NCBI RefSeq assembly: GCF_001039355.2 | Contig: NW_019775586.1 | Coordinates: 56,599 to 120,598 of the forward strand | DNA: 64,000 nt | Direction: 5' to 3' | Source of the DNA: Lingula anatina | Taxonomy: Eukaryota > Brachiopoda > Lingulata > Lingulida > Lingulidae | Part shown: positions 1 to 12,711 of the stretch, piece after piece | Layout: every line of letters begins with the position of its first letter | Numbering within the stretch: position 1 is the first letter of the stretch | The notes under the pieces: model-generated | Database searches by the model: none | What the model saw: the letters and a program-made list of their open reading frames with translations, nothing else | Told to the model about the DNA's origin: nothing | Made by a program: the position numbers and the translations under genes

Positions 1-2034
1 ATACGTGTCCTCCGGTTCCAAATCCCTGTCAGCCCCATTCTCCAACCTGGAAGAAAAAACACTACGATGTGAAAATAAGAATACCACATACTTCTTGTGT
101 CGTGGCCGCAAAGCACCCTGGGTTTCATATAGGTCAGTTTGAAACTACGGGTACCTTTATACTTCTGGCGAGTTTCCCGTGACATCTAAAAGGCAGGGGA
201 TCGCAGTACTTAATTTGTCTGTGCTCTTTGGAAGCCCTGATATCAAAGGATAATTTTAGGCGTGGGTGTGGCGGATACATGGAGTTGTACTTCCCACACA
301 ACCCCTGTATAGGGGAGACCGGGGCTAGTTGGATCCCGGGGTAAGTTGCCCCCCCCCCCCCCCATCAAGTCTCTTTAATAAATTTACATTTTAAAGATGC
401 TAAATTATTTCAATTGGACTCGCTGCCGACGCTTTCTTAGCACTATTGGATACGGTCACTTTACAAAATGATGTGATCAATTTTTTACCCCATAGTTACT
501 TTGTCATAAATTGATGGGGGGGGGGAGGGGCAACTTACCCCGGGGTCCAACTAGACCCAATCTCCCAGGGCCACACATTGACTTTTCACAGGATATTCAC
601 AGATATGTCTTAAGATGAATAAACGGTCATTTTACTATCTCTGATTTTCTCATTTTTCCCTATAGAATCTGCCACCCTGGTAGAGGGTACACACCCCCTT
701 CCTTAGGCCACCGGAGGGTGTTGTAAAGATCAAAAGTAATATTATGAGCACATGCACCGGAACAGTTCCCCCCGATACTTGTAAATGCATAATCCGTATC
801 AGTTTGATCTTATATGATAATTATCAAACATAAGCCGAAATACTTTCATACCGTTAGCTTACGGCCAACCTGGGGGTAGGCCCTCATCAGACTGATGATC
901 CAACTACCAAACTAATGAACATTTTATATCAGTTTAGCCTTGTTTACTTACTGGGAATTCCTCAGCAACTCACTCCTCCTCAGGTCATTAATGTCGTCAT
1001 AGTCTGGGTTTGGGTCGTCCGGGTCTTCACCAAGAGGAGCTGCAATATTTAGATTAAAAGAGTGACTCAAATAGATAAATAAATTATTAAAAGAATAAAC
1101 AAATAAACAGACAGAATACGATGAAAGACGAAGAAAAGGTCAAAATTACAAAATGGTTGTTCTCATTTCTGAATCAGTTATGAATAATGTGTAATAAAAT
1201 GAAATGAAACACAATAAGATAAAAAATTGGATATGTCTATCTTTGAATTGATTTGACAATATTGTTCTAAGTAGGTGAATTCTTTTTTATTTAAACAAAG
1301 TAAGCGATTTTGTCGGCATGCATGTTATTCAAGCTTGTTTTCTATACCTGAAATATTATAAATAAAGGAAAATGAAAGAAAAAGAAAAAGTGAGAGGGGG
1401 CCTGTTCAATCCACGCATAATAAAATCAAACGTCAATTAAAATCCATCCAAGCATTCAAATCTATTGAAAGGAGGAGCTTGGTATAATTAGGGAATTATA
1501 TCGGATATAATTCCCTGGTATAATGTATGGTTGGTGTTGGTCTATTTTTGAAAATGATTGGCATCATCATGGTAATTTGGTTCCACGTGACATTTTCCAC
1601 CAGTAATTATCCTTGCCTTGTTTTTTTTTTTTTTTTTTTTGGGGGGGGGGGGAGTGAATGAAGATTATTGAACAGATATCTAAGTATATACCTCCTATAG
1701 GCTGATAGAAGTCCTCCTCATCATCATCATCTTGTTCTAGCTCCTCTTCCTCTGTGAATTCCGGGCTACAGAAGTATAACAAATAATATATATATATTCT
1801 GCATGCAAGACAGAAAGACATCGTTTTGTTGTTGCTTAAAATATTATATTGGTCTCCAATCAGACACTGGTAGATAAAGAATAAGCCAAACGAGACCCGT
1901 AGATACACTTTTCACTCTTCTTCCTCCCCGAAAAACAGTTAAATTTGCGAAACGAATCGAAACCAAGCAACTTCTCATGCCTGTGGCAGTCTTATAAGAG
2001 TAAATTGCCAAATGGTTCTACCATTTCATATTTA

Positions 2035-2074
<40 letters not shown>

Positions 2075-5000
2075 TGGAGAGAGAGAGAGAGAGTAACAGT
2101 TGTGAAAGAGTTACATTAAAGAGGTGATTTCCGACCGCCTTCCCGGTATAGAAGCACGCGGACGTGATGGCAGGTTTCTAACTGCAGCTAGTGCTCCTTC
2201 CAAGTCATCGTAGTCGTCCTCAGATATTGGCCGTGTGTTGCCATTTCCTGCTGTCGCTAGGTTGAATTTAGAATAAACATATGAAAAACGGAGTAAGCAC
2301 TGCTTTCAAATGCAAGTTAGTCGAACAGAATGTGCGTAGAAAGAAGAGAAATATCTTTGCTATGTCGCCTTTTCATATACCAAGTCTAGATTAATAAGTC
2401 AACACGATAGTAATTGTTTATTATTGAAATTTATCTACCGAAAAACTTATTTGGGAGTGAGCTGAAAAAATACACGTCTTTCAAAAGAAAATCAACAAAT
2501 AACCCGCTGCACTTTTCTTTCTTAAGCTATTTTTCGCTTTTTCTTTAACTTCTTAAAATTTCTACTTACTGGTCGCTGCTCTCGTCTGAACCCCAAATGT
2601 CGAAAATAATGGATGCTCTAACAGCTGTAAAGCAAGCTCATCATACTTAGGAAGTTTGTACGCCTTTGGTAGTGGCGGTCGATTAGGAGGGTCGTCGTCT
2701 TCTAGTGGCGGGATTTTCAACTCAACAAACTTTTCTGTTCTATCGTCACTTGCATTGTTTTCATTTTTAGAACCGTTTGAAGTATCGATTTTTTCTGGCA
2801 CTACTTTCACTTCGCTGTGGGTGTTTTCGGCGTCATATCTAGCTGCACTATTTCGTTTATTTTGCACGTGTTTTAAACTCTGCTGTCGGCCCTTGATCTC
2901 GAGTGGGTTAAACTTAGGCGGAATGAACCCATTCGTTGATGTAGGGGATTTGATGAACCGTTTCGGGCTTGTAAGGCTTGTATCATCACCATTTTGCGTG
3001 GTTTTGTTTGGCGCCGCAAATGCTAACGATGCAGGGGGTGACCTGGCTGACGGAGAATTCTTGGAACTATAGTCCTGATGAGGAGTAGTTCTGACTGGTG
3101 TTGGTGGCTTAGGTTTTGGCTTCGATGTTTCTTCTGTGACGCTTTGTTTCGGTCCAGGTGCTGCAGCACCATAGGGTTTCGGTGTCAACCTTGGTTTGGC
3201 CGCTGGTTTCGGTTTTGTTGCCTGGTTCGCATTTTCCTGTTTTGCCGCCTCGAATTTGGCTAAAAGGGATTTTATGTTCGCGGGGCCTTCTGTGTCTGCA
3301 GCCTAAAAGAGTATTTAACATACTGAATAATCAAAAGATTCAAAGGGATATTGGCACAATCTGTCCCTATTTGTCGTTTTTTCCGAGGTTACGGACATGG
3401 TGGGTTTATAGGGAATTTGAGCTTTTTGAGTGAAAAACAAAAGAATTGAACGGTGAGCTAAGTAGCGATCAACCAAGAAATTATATCGTAGACGTCTACG
3501 ATATATTTCCATGGTGCAGCCAAGAAACGGTTGCTTTCAATTTTAGTAGAGGTATGTAAGCTCTATGATTTGCCTTTTGTAACCATCCAAAACGGGCTTT
3601 CATTAGCTACTTCGCTTTCAAGTTTTCATATACAATGCGTCTCTTTTCTTCAGTTGCGTGTTGTTACTCAATCAATGGATAAGGCTCTTCTGTATAAACA
3701 ACCACCTGTGAATTCCTGTTTATAATGGTTTTGTTATATACATATGGTTCTTATGGAAAAGCAAAGATTTTTTTCTTTATATGTACGCCCATGTGTGTGT
3801 GTTTGCAATCATATATTTATGGCTGCCTTTTGTTGTTGTTTTTTTTTAAAGAAAAAATGCACAATATTCAATGATTCCCTCTTGTTTGTTTTGTTGGTAT
3901 TTCCCTTAGATGCCTGATGTCACGTTCACCTGATGCAGCATTCAATGCAAGGTATACGTGCGCGTTTTCCATCAAGGTTTAACCTAAGATCTAATAAACG
4001 GAATATTAGATCTTAGGTTTAACATATCCCTCTTCCTACACAAAACTCATTTACCATTCAGCGCACTGATAACCATAATAAACCTCAAATTTCTAAATCG
4101 TTCTGCTATTTATTACGCTGATGCATGGAACATTACATCATACTATATGATACTAATCAAAAACAAGACTAATGATATATGGTAATGAAAATCAAGTAAG
4201 GCCTTAATTATTAGCTGTTGATTAAAGAAAATTACTTAATTCTTATTTTTGTCGGTAGTCAATAATTAAACTACTGCGTTCCTAGTAGGTATTACCTTAA
4301 TTGCATTTTGCGAGCCTGCCATTACTTTCATTGAACGAAAGCAAAAAAGGGCAGACTAAGGGGCCGTTCAGAATAACTTGTTTCCGACTTACTCATGTAC
4401 TCCCCAGCTTCTCTGTATTCTACTCAACGCCAGAGGGAGGTGTGTTAGTCTGTCAAGCTGATTGCATTCAGCGAGATCCCCCGTGGAGTTAGTGCGCATT
4501 AAGAGCTACTGCGAGCTAATTCATTCTAAACTTGGACATGTATAATAATTCGTTATTATGTCCATGTTCTGAACAACCCGCGCGTACTTCTGGTATCATG
4601 CACATAACCATGCATCAGAACGAAAGACAAATATGAAAGGGCCAGACGTGGCTTTACATTTTTAAAATTAAAAAAAAAAACAATGCAGTGTGATATATTA
4701 TTTTACGACTTGTGCACAACCCCTACTTACATTTTGATAATCTCTTATGGTCCTGGCGAAGTGCCTCCACTATTGTACGATAAGACCCTGGTGTCATAAA
4801 AGCCAGGTATATACTATATAATTCAATAATTTAGGACCTACTTTAAGTCCTTTACACCGTCATTATGGTCATGTTTTCATGAGCATTTCAGCAAAAATAT
4901 CGACTTCAGATACTTTGATTTTAGGATTTTAAATCCTTTTTTAAGGTCTGAGTTGAGAAAGACTTAAGTATCTTTGCAGGATAAATGGACACGGAAAATA

Positions 5001-6435
5001 AGACTTTTGGACTATTCCAAACGGGCTAGTAAACCTTAAAAAAACACGCTTCAATGTGACGAGGGGTTTGAGTATATTTAAAAACTCAGTCATGCTTAAT
5101 CAGTAGAATGCGTGCCAGATAAACACCGATCAAACCCCTTCTTTAGCAGGCACATAGCGGTAACATGCGCTGACCTAGATACCTTTAAGACTACTCGTTT
5201 GTTGACCAATTTTTCACCTGTCAGTTTTATAAATTACCCAATGCGGGGTAATATTGGTCGATGGACCCAGGATGTTGCTAAAGTAGAACGCACAAGGCTA
5301 ATAAACTATTCTTCTGTCAAGCGAAGCTAAAACAAATATAAGAATGGTAGACGAGGACAAATTTCCTGTCAGTTATATGAAAAACATTCGAGTTTATCTT
5401 ATTTTGCTTGTTAAACTATTTGTGAGAAAAGAGGGAAGGGGGGTGATGAGGCGACTCCGAAGCTATGGAGAGGGAGGGGGGGGGGGGGGGGGCACGTGGT
5501 CCACTGCCCCCTCTTCTGGGTCCGACATTGTATATTCTAATTGTAGCGAATGTTTACAGGTAATGAGATAGTGACAGGATCGACATGGGTGCAGGAGTAG
5601 GGGATATAGTACTACATGTGGCTATATCATACTCATTATGCTCGTAGCCAAGACGTCTCCGATAGGCAATGGTATAGGCATAGCCCTCCTAATCGCGTTT
5701 GCCATATCTGTGTCCATCAGAGTGCAGCTCATATGTCCTGGTATTGAATTTTTTTCTGGAGGGGGAAAACCCCATCCCTACCACATCCACTTCTCGTTCT
5801 CTTGCACCTCAGATGGCCTTAACTTCCTTTTGTTACGCAACCCACCCACCCCTTTCTCTTTCAACCATAGGCATGTATATATACAGTATATACACTGTAT
5901 CTTGCAACATACCTGCTTCTCACGTTGATACTGTATTATGGATCAACTTCAAGGTTTACTGATATATACTGTTGCCTGTAATGTAACCCTAATACCGAAA
6001 GAATACGTTTATCACCATGTCTCTTTAATCTGACTCGTGGAGTATTTCAGGAATACGAAGATGAAGATGATAAGTCAGGATGACTATTCATCTCCACGTC
6101 AGTGAAACTCCGTGAGTTTCTTTACAGATAAAGACGCAAGTGTGTATTACCGTAAATTTTACAGAGTAAGGCTAGAAACAAGATGTACTTTGAATAATTG
6201 TAATTACACCCCACCAACCTGAAATTCCCTCATTCTACATGTACCATATCACAGATAAGGTACACTCACACTTTAACTACACTCACACAATTAAATCCCG
6301 TCTCCTTAACTTACCGCCATTCTACGCTCATTCTACTGTCTTAACGCCAAAAGCTGAAAATCGATAACCACTTCACGAACTTCCTATCAGCAGACTGGGG
6401 TCAAACCCGGAAGAAGTTTGAAAACTTACAATCAT
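1..6435 (-). CDS. FYB1/PRAM1-like adaptor protein, 5' part (partial, runs off left edge)
   Basis: Six exons join in phase: 6430-6435 (Met-Ile, candidate start exon), 2570-3302, 2115-2247, 1692-1765, 952-1039 and 1-46, giving about 360 residues before the window edge. Near the N-terminus is NIKSLLAKFEA, like the short K-x-L-x-A-K-F motif at the start of PRAM1 and FYB2. A long lysine-, proline- and serine-rich disordered region follows, with KPKPKPPTPVR and a PPNRPPLPKAYKLP stretch (candidate SH3 ligand). Acidic tyrosine motifs come next: EDDYDDLEGA, EEDFYQPIGG, PDYDDINDL and, at the edge, EPEDTY. In vertebrate FYB1 (ADAP) such YDD/YEDI motifs are phosphorylated and bind SH2 domains, and helical SH3-like domains follow; those would lie outside this window. 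Every junction has GT-AG and matching phase. The two-codon first exon is the least certain: ACCATGATT then GTAAGT, with in-frame continuation into exon 2. Family assignment is inference from motif layout; a different proline-rich adaptor is possible. Confidence 0.6.
313..566. repeat. MITE-like element with ~40-bp terminal inverted repeats
   Basis: Left end GGGAGACCGGGGCTAGTTGG continues into a CCCGGGGTAAGTTGCCCC stretch. The right end is its near-perfect reverse complement (GGCAACTTACCCCGGGGTCC, then CTAGACCC and ATCTCCC). About 170 bases of AT-rich non-coding DNA separate the arms, and homopolymer C and G runs sit at the inner edges. It lies in an intron of the adaptor gene. No reading frame is present, so it is a non-autonomous DNA element. 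Confidence 0.8.
2038..2094. repeat. compound (GT)n-(GA)n microsatellite
   Basis: A run of about 18 GT units is followed, after GATG, by about nine GA units. It ends about 20 bases before the 3' edge of adaptor exon 3, in the intron between exons 3 and 4. It has no coding meaning. Confidence 0.95.
3303..6429 (-). other. large first intron of the adaptor gene
   Basis: About 3.1 kb between the candidate Met-Ile exon and exon 2. It holds the MITE at 4360-4579, a G-rich run at about 5467-5492 and AT-rich DNA with many ACATGTA words. I see no further exon with good splice sites. The short open frames here have no recognisable protein content. Confidence 0.5.
4360..4579. repeat. putative Harbinger-like MITE in intron 1 of the adaptor gene
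   Basis: The left end reads TAA then GGGGCCGTTCAGAATAAC, and the right end contains GTTCTGAACAACCCG, an imperfect inverted copy. A GGCCCGTTC-type terminus beside TAA resembles PIF/Harbinger non-autonomous elements and the better preserved element at 11350-11573. The interior is non-coding. Boundaries are approximate because the right arm is degraded. Confidence 0.4.
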
Positions 6436-7456
6436 GGTGGAAAGTTTATTTACCAGTTCGGCTATTCGTAACTCCTGCTTTGGCGCATTTAAATATGAAA
6501 GGCAAGGTGACAAAAGAATGAGTGTGCCGTGTTGCGCTGCGCCGGTTTCCGCATAGTGCATCAGGGAAGGACCATAGAAATTATTTCAAAAGGCAAATCA
6601 GACGAAATACGACCTGTATATATTTCATTTAATCGGATTTTTTAAAATATTTGAAGTATATTTTTCCTAATAGACAAATGCCTCGTTTCCAAATCTCTGA
6701 CATCTCTGTCTGTGTGCTTTCTTTGCTGAGTCGTTTGAACCGCGGTACATGTGGATCGTCGAATATAATTATCACTTAATTTTTATGTACAAATCGACCT
6801 TTTATGCAAAATTTGTAAACATGCTCGCATTCTTGTTCATGAAAATACATCCACCCTCCAGCCAGGTTTTTTTTAAACTTATAACTTATATAACTTTTAA
6901 CCTATATTCGTAAAAAAGGCATTTTCCACTGACCACAAGGCAGTCAGAACTGGCCTTCCGCACGCGTGACTGATTGTATAATAAGAATGGTCTGTAAGGA
7001 AAAAGTGGTTGCAAAACGCAACCACGCAACCTTTAATTAATGTCAAGACCTGCGTAGACAAACATTGTAAAAAATGAAAATGAGAGAATGTAAGTCAATC
7101 TCTACTTTCACTACACTGGGTACACATTGACGCATAACAAGCAGGATATCCGCAAGGTAAGTGCCGTTTAGTAAGATACTACTAGTAGCTCGATTTTCTC
7201 CTTTAGTTGACAGGACATGTCTCCTTGACTTTTAATGCAAATTTTATGAAGCCTTGTTTCGAAAGTCGCATGGCGTCCTGTTTTGTGTATTTGAATAAAT
7301 GAATAATAAAAAAAAGTAAGGACAGCACATCTTGCTATACATGGAATTGTCTCTAATAGTAAATATTGATTAATATTTATTATATCAGTAAAAAAAACTG
7401 ATGCTGCATTAATTGGTGATACGCTTTTTTTTTCAGCTGAAAATTGCGACAACATC

Positions 7457-7636
7457 ATGCCGCCACTTAAGAAGCGCCGTACTGATTCATCAGCAGATTA
7501 CGTCAGTTACCTGAAAGACAACTTGGCCTTCGAGAAAGAACGCTTTGAATTAGAAAAGAAAGAGCGAGGAGCCCAAATTGAGAAAGACAAACAAATGATG
7601 GAGATAGTTATGTCTTTGATTAAAAAGAAAAACTGA
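7457..7636 (+). CDS. terminal exon of a Lys/Glu-rich protein, possibly a SANT/Myb-like transposon gene
   Basis: An acceptor (run of T, then CAG, near 7435) precedes a frame reading MPPLKKRRTDSSADYV, then a charged helix with FEKERFELEKKERG and IEKDKQMMEIVMSL, ending IKKKN-stop (59 codons from the first ATG). A polyadenylation signal lies about 90 bases after the stop. A basic KKRR patch followed by a Leu/Glu/Lys helix at the extreme C-terminus is typical of the small Myb/SANT-like proteins of PIF/Harbinger elements and of domesticated genes derived from them. The DNA-binding part should be on upstream exons. A donor-like CGCAAG-GTAAGT at 7150-7161 is a candidate exon end, but the frame before it has no start and soon meets a stop. 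The ATG given is simply the first in frame; the exon may begin at 7435. The frame looks intact. Confidence 0.45.
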   Translation: MPPLKKRRTDSSADYVSYLKDNLAFEKERFELEKKERGAQIEKDKQMMEIVMSLIKKKN

Positions 7637-7725
7637 ATTGACATACTAGGCTCTTGCTGCCCACAAGATACACATGGGCCGAATCTTTGTTAAAACATTA
7701 GTTTTTTTATTCAAGATTTCATTTA

Positions 7726-7731
7726 AATAAA
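7726..7731 (+). terminator. AATAAA polyadenylation signal
   Basis: AATAAA about 90 bases downstream of the stop of the Lys/Glu-rich exon, followed by the TGTTTGCTTG stretch. It supports that exon as a genuine 3' terminal exon on the plus strand. Confidence 0.5.
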
Positions 7732-9687
7732 TGTTTGCTTGCGGTATTAATTTTACATTTTACTCTTTAATTTTCCATACGCACAATGTACACGTGTACA
7801 TGTACACATGCTAAATAGTCCTCCAAGGTGGGACGATCTAGTTAAAAGTACCGACTCGTCTGATTGCCATACACACAGGTATGGCAGTTGACCAGAAGAC
7901 CACCTACCAAGTAGTGCTTGGCTACAAGAGACAACAGAACTTTTTAATTCTTTCGGTGGCCTAAACGTGCAGGTGGGAAGGCTCTCTATTGAGTATTCAT
8001 TTTGCAACCAAAGCGATGCTTATGCCTCCTTTATACAACCACAGCGACGGTAATTTCATGGTCGCACAAAGGACGCAGAAAGGACGCCGTCCAGTGTAAA
8101 GGGGGTTAAAGAGAAATCCTCATGCCCCCCTCCAGGTATGAAGCTCATTGTATCTCTACAATATCAGCAATTTAAATATTTTGATAATTTACTTAGACAT
8201 ATACAATTTGCTCACATGACAACGTAATCTTATAGAGGTAATTTTTTTTTCGCCACGTGACTGATAAGATGGTAAAATAATAAATAATTTTAAAATGAGT
8301 AAACAAATGGATAAGATAAAACAAGATAAAGAAAACAATAAAGAAAGAAGGAAATAATGGATTTATTGAATAAAATATAAACAAAACCTAGTCAATAAAC
8401 AGACAAATAAAGAAAAAAGCAGGTAGCATAAGTTGGGGTTACCAAATATTTCTGTTGACACTGGATTGACAGTCTCTGCACAGTCAATAGCAACTAGATA
8501 TTAAGTCATTTATCTTTAGTGGAAGAAGCAGATGTCTGAAAAACAGTAAATAATAGATAACGATATGGGCAAACTTTTTTTGGTGCGTTGAAGAAAAAGG
8601 GGTCGAGTGTGATAGATGAGCCTGAACACATTTTACAAATGATGGCTCTCACTGACTGCCTAGAAATGATAAATTGCCTTTTCAAAAAAATGTGAAACAT
8701 TTCAATCGTAAACAGAAATAGACAATAAAAAACATTCTTCACAGACGGAGTAAATTGTGCTTTACTTGGACAAAAACGAGTCATTAATATTTGTGAAAAA
8801 TATATATAATTCCTACTTCTAGAATAGCAACATTTGCTAAACAGAACAAAATGTTGTGACAATTTAGTGACTACCGCCCTTATCAGGCTTTGGAACTTTA
8901 AACATAAATATATGCTATTTTAGTTAACCTACAGGACCCCTTGCATACTTGTCACTTTATACTGATAACGTTCTTGATTGATATCATCAAGTTATTTTCG
9001 AATAATGCTGAGAGCAGCCAGTCACCATTGAAAAATGCCCATATTATTCGGAAACAGATACTGCTACATGTATCTAGAAGCGCCCCCTGGTCCTGCGTCG
9101 ACCGCTTGTAGTGTTCGTCTTGACTGCAAATTGCATTTTCTCTTTAGCATCTAACAACCATATTAACTTTTTCGTCTGCTCTGTATCTTCGTCTCGGACC
9201 AAATAGAGAAGTTGTGACGCCATTTTCTCGCCGCTGTGGTGTCCACTCGCTTGATTCCAACGTTTATTGTGCAGGCTCAAATGTGAAACGTTTTCCTTCG
9301 ACATCGACGCCAAGATTAAGGGCATTCTTGAACTGATCAGTAAAAGAATAAGCAATAGACCACCCATCAACTGCACCAAAAAACTCCCAGAATGCAATGT
9401 TACATTTGTGAATCTCATTGCCACCGTGTCCCAGTGTTTGTATTCTGATAGTTGTCACTTGCTCCTGCAATGTTGATGCAATATTGAAAATTCTTTAGGC
9501 CACATGCGTATCAAAGGCTATCCTCCTCTCTTGCTTCTGAAAGATGAGAAAATACAATAGAATTATATTGATATCTTTGCTGTTGAAAGGTGTTTCGGGG
9601 TTGTATGAATATCATTGTCATCGTCAAATATGATCTGTTATACTAATATCTGTACTTTGCAGTCTGGGAGCTATAAGCACATGTATT

Positions 9688-9981
9688 CTAGGGACCGTTC
9701 CCATAACCATCGTACCAGCAGGATCGATCTAACTCCTCTGGGAATCTCGCTAAATTGCATTCAGTTTAACCAGCTTAAATGTGTGGCACACCCCCTCGTA
9801 ACTTAAAGTACGTGGGTAAAGTCGGTAAAACTTTGAGGTCCAGTCCATGATGTTGTTCATGTTGCTTTGCGAGGAGGCGTGCCAGACAATTAAGCTGATT
9901 CACTGCGCCTTAGCGAGAATCAAAACTGAGATAGATCGATCCTGTCAGTACGATAAGGTTTTGAGAACGCAGTCTAGGACC
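9688..9981. repeat. divergent relative of the GATCGATCTAA inverted-repeat family
   Basis: Starts CTAGGGACCGTTCCCATAA, continues with GGATCGATCTAACTCC, and ends with the inverse words AGATAGATCGATCC and GCAGTCTAGGACCC. Edge motifs match the family at 16662-17654 and 39979-40208, but the centre differs (GTGTGGCACACCCCCTCG) and carries its own inner inverted repeat (GAGGCGTGCCAGACAATTAA). Confidence 0.55.
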
Positions 9982-11349
9982 CAACAAGGGTCTTAAGTGT
10001 GCTTAGATGTTGGGTTATGTTAGTTCATGTAGGAAGGTTGATTATGTGTCAAAAGAGAAAAAGACGGAAAGAGAGAGATCTCGAGAGAGGTGCACGGGCC
10101 CACGAATACCACATTAGGCAAGAGAGAATTAAACACTAACCTTAAGCTTGTATTTACTGTAATGCTTGAAATCACTGAATCAATTGTCCATCTCAGCGTC
10201 TCTGGTTTGCAATATAGGCCACTCTCACTGACGACATTCAACTGCATGTAGACTGCATTGGGTTGACACTAGTAATAATATCACTTCTACACGTACATGT
10301 AACTGTTCTATCTACAGCGTGTCTTCTTACATTTGATATGTGGGTCACAAGCTTTTTACATGACTCTTTCTACACTGCTACACCTTTCCATATTATCATA
10401 TGCTCCTACGCTCCAGCAGACATGAAAAGAAGGGACGTATATATATGGCTTGCGCACATTGAATAATCAAAGCTGGGAACTAGAAATCTCTCTATACAGG
10501 TCACTGGTCACAGAAAGCAAAATGCGTTTAGTTGCAAAATGCGGCTCTACAGCATTTTCATCTCCATATGTATTGCGTAGTACCGGTGTAACGAAACTGA
10601 AGGTCCGTGTAACAGACAGTCCGCCCCTTATTTAGTTATAATGGTAAGGGTTAGCCTGACTAAAGGGGGGCTTAATCTAGGGCGCGGCCTCCCTACACAG
10701 TGCAGAGATTAGCCATCTATTTAACCAGACACATATCCGTTAATATCTCGTAGAGTAGGACTAGGTCGCAGCATTAAGTGCGCAAATCGGTTTCAAAATA
10801 GAAATAACACAATATGATTAGCCACACTTTTGGAGGAAGTCCGTTTAATAGTCTGTAGGACAATGCCTTCTTTTGGCAGACCAGTAAAGGTCCTTCATAG
10901 ATCAACAGGAAATTAAGCTTCAGCTCAGCTGCAGTAAAACCCATGGGAGTGAAATCATGTTCCAATTTTAGAAAACATAAATTTTGGAAAACAAGCGTTT
11001 TAAGGAAAAACTTTGAACGCTGTCCAATATTTTATCTCAAAATTCCTGCCTTTGTCTTGGAAGCACGGATATATGATTTTTCATAACACACAGAATAGGA
11101 CTCAAATGGTGATTTTTGCAAACAAAGAAAAATCAAAGAAGGAATATCAAAATAGTCAGATATTCTTCACTGGTGTTCTTTTGCAAATCCCCCTTTTTCT
11201 CAATTCATTAAAACGGTGTCATCGGACCGCTCATTATATAATTAATCCTATCATTATCACATTCAACTCATATTTCTAGGTCTTGTAAGGCTTGAAAATA
11301 ATAGTTGCAAAAACGTTGAAACGTTCTGTGTTTGTTGGGATGAGTTTAA

Positions 11350-11573
11350 GACTCCGTTCACATGAAAAATCTATTTTCTAAAGATCTATTTTCTATTCGC
11401 GGTATCTTGTGATCACTCCGAGCGCAGCCGAGAATTAATTACAGCTTTGGAAGTAACTGGCTCGCGCTGCCAGTAATTACGCCGCGGGGTATTCAGGGCA
11501 CAGACCGTGATCACAATATACCGCGAATAGAAAATAAATTTTTTAGAAAATAGACTTTTCATGTGAACGGGCC
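11350..11573. repeat. Harbinger-type MITE with ~30-bp TIRs and TAA target duplication
   Basis: Left arm GACTCCGTTCACATGAAAAA, then TCTATTTTCTA. The right arm TAGAAAATAGACTTTTCATG, then TGAACGGGCC, is its inverted copy. A second inner pair (TTCTATTCGCGGTAT and ATACCGCGAATAGAA) extends the palindrome. TAA abuts both ends, a 3-bp duplication as made by PIF/Harbinger transposases. Length is about 224 bp with no coding capacity. Confidence 0.75.
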
Positions 11574-12711
11574 TAATTGCACAGACTTTTTAATTACTTG
11601 TTTTTCAACCAAGGTAAGAGGAATAAAGATAAAGGAGATATTGTTTCAGAATAATGTCTTGTGGTCATTAGTTTAGACAATAATAAAGACTTCAAATTTA
11701 ACGCAAGTCACCATATTAATAAAACGTCAAGGCAGTGACGTTACCTATTGAACTGTTTTACTTGTCTTGCAATTCAAATAAAATGTTATGTAGTGTAACG
11801 AAGTAAGTGACATGCTTTAGTCGAAATTAGTTTGCAATTCTACATATAGTTGTCAATTTGGGTAAAGTACTTTTCGGTGTGCCACTTTGTATCAGTTGAT
11901 GTGGCGCCGGCTAATCTATTCGAATAAGTGACTTATTGGTGACACAATAGTGTTATTTACCCTGATTAAAAAAGAGGAGATGAGCCTGTATATGAAGGGG
12001 CTCCGTGACATAACCCGTTGTCTGAGCTCTTACGTCTTGAAGCAAGTGTGTGACTTGAAGCTACATGTATACAGAAGTAAGTCAGCTTTTCTAAGGCACT
12101 AGGCCACGACCGCGTCCCAATATAACGGTCTCGCCAGTTTAATCTCTTTTCCTCTCATTAATTTTAATGCATTGTGTGTAAAAATGTAATTTTTTTATTT
12201 TGAGCCTTTTAAGGTCACAGGGGGTTTGAGAAACAAGTTATTAAACACACTCAAGTTGCAACTGGCGACTATTTTCAATTAAATATTAACATATAATTTA
12301 TTAACCACACCTCTGTAATAGGTTATGGAACAAACTGATCTCAAATGAAAAGTTGTTAATGATACTGAGAATTGGATACTTTTATATGTAATAATAAGTT
12401 ACAGCAATGTGAAAAAATTCACCGTTCTTGTTCTCAATATGTCAAAGTGTTACTCGGTAGTGTAGTCTTTGTTAACTGCTTCCAATAACTTATGACTGGA
12501 ACCCATACAAAGGTAAACGACCGTAAACGTAACACTTTATAATTATAATGTACGATTCAATGTCATGTTTTTTGCTTAAAACGGACTTAAAGCTAGTGCA
12601 GTGTGTTCAAAACTTTTATTTTATTTCACTTTAGTGTATTCACATTACAGTGCCCCTGTATTATGTGTATTATGTGTATAAATAGAGACATGTAAAGTGC
12701 AATTTGTCCAT

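Noticed and set aside
2656-3263. Open frames on the plus strand across 2656-3263
   Set aside because: They are antisense shadows of adaptor exon 2, which has matching splice phases and low-complexity protein composition typical of a disordered adaptor.
9074-9470. Overlapping open frames on both strands, one with FWEFFGAVDG
   Set aside because: Suggestive of a transposase but no catalytic triad or clear domain can be seen by eye, so it is not called as a gene.
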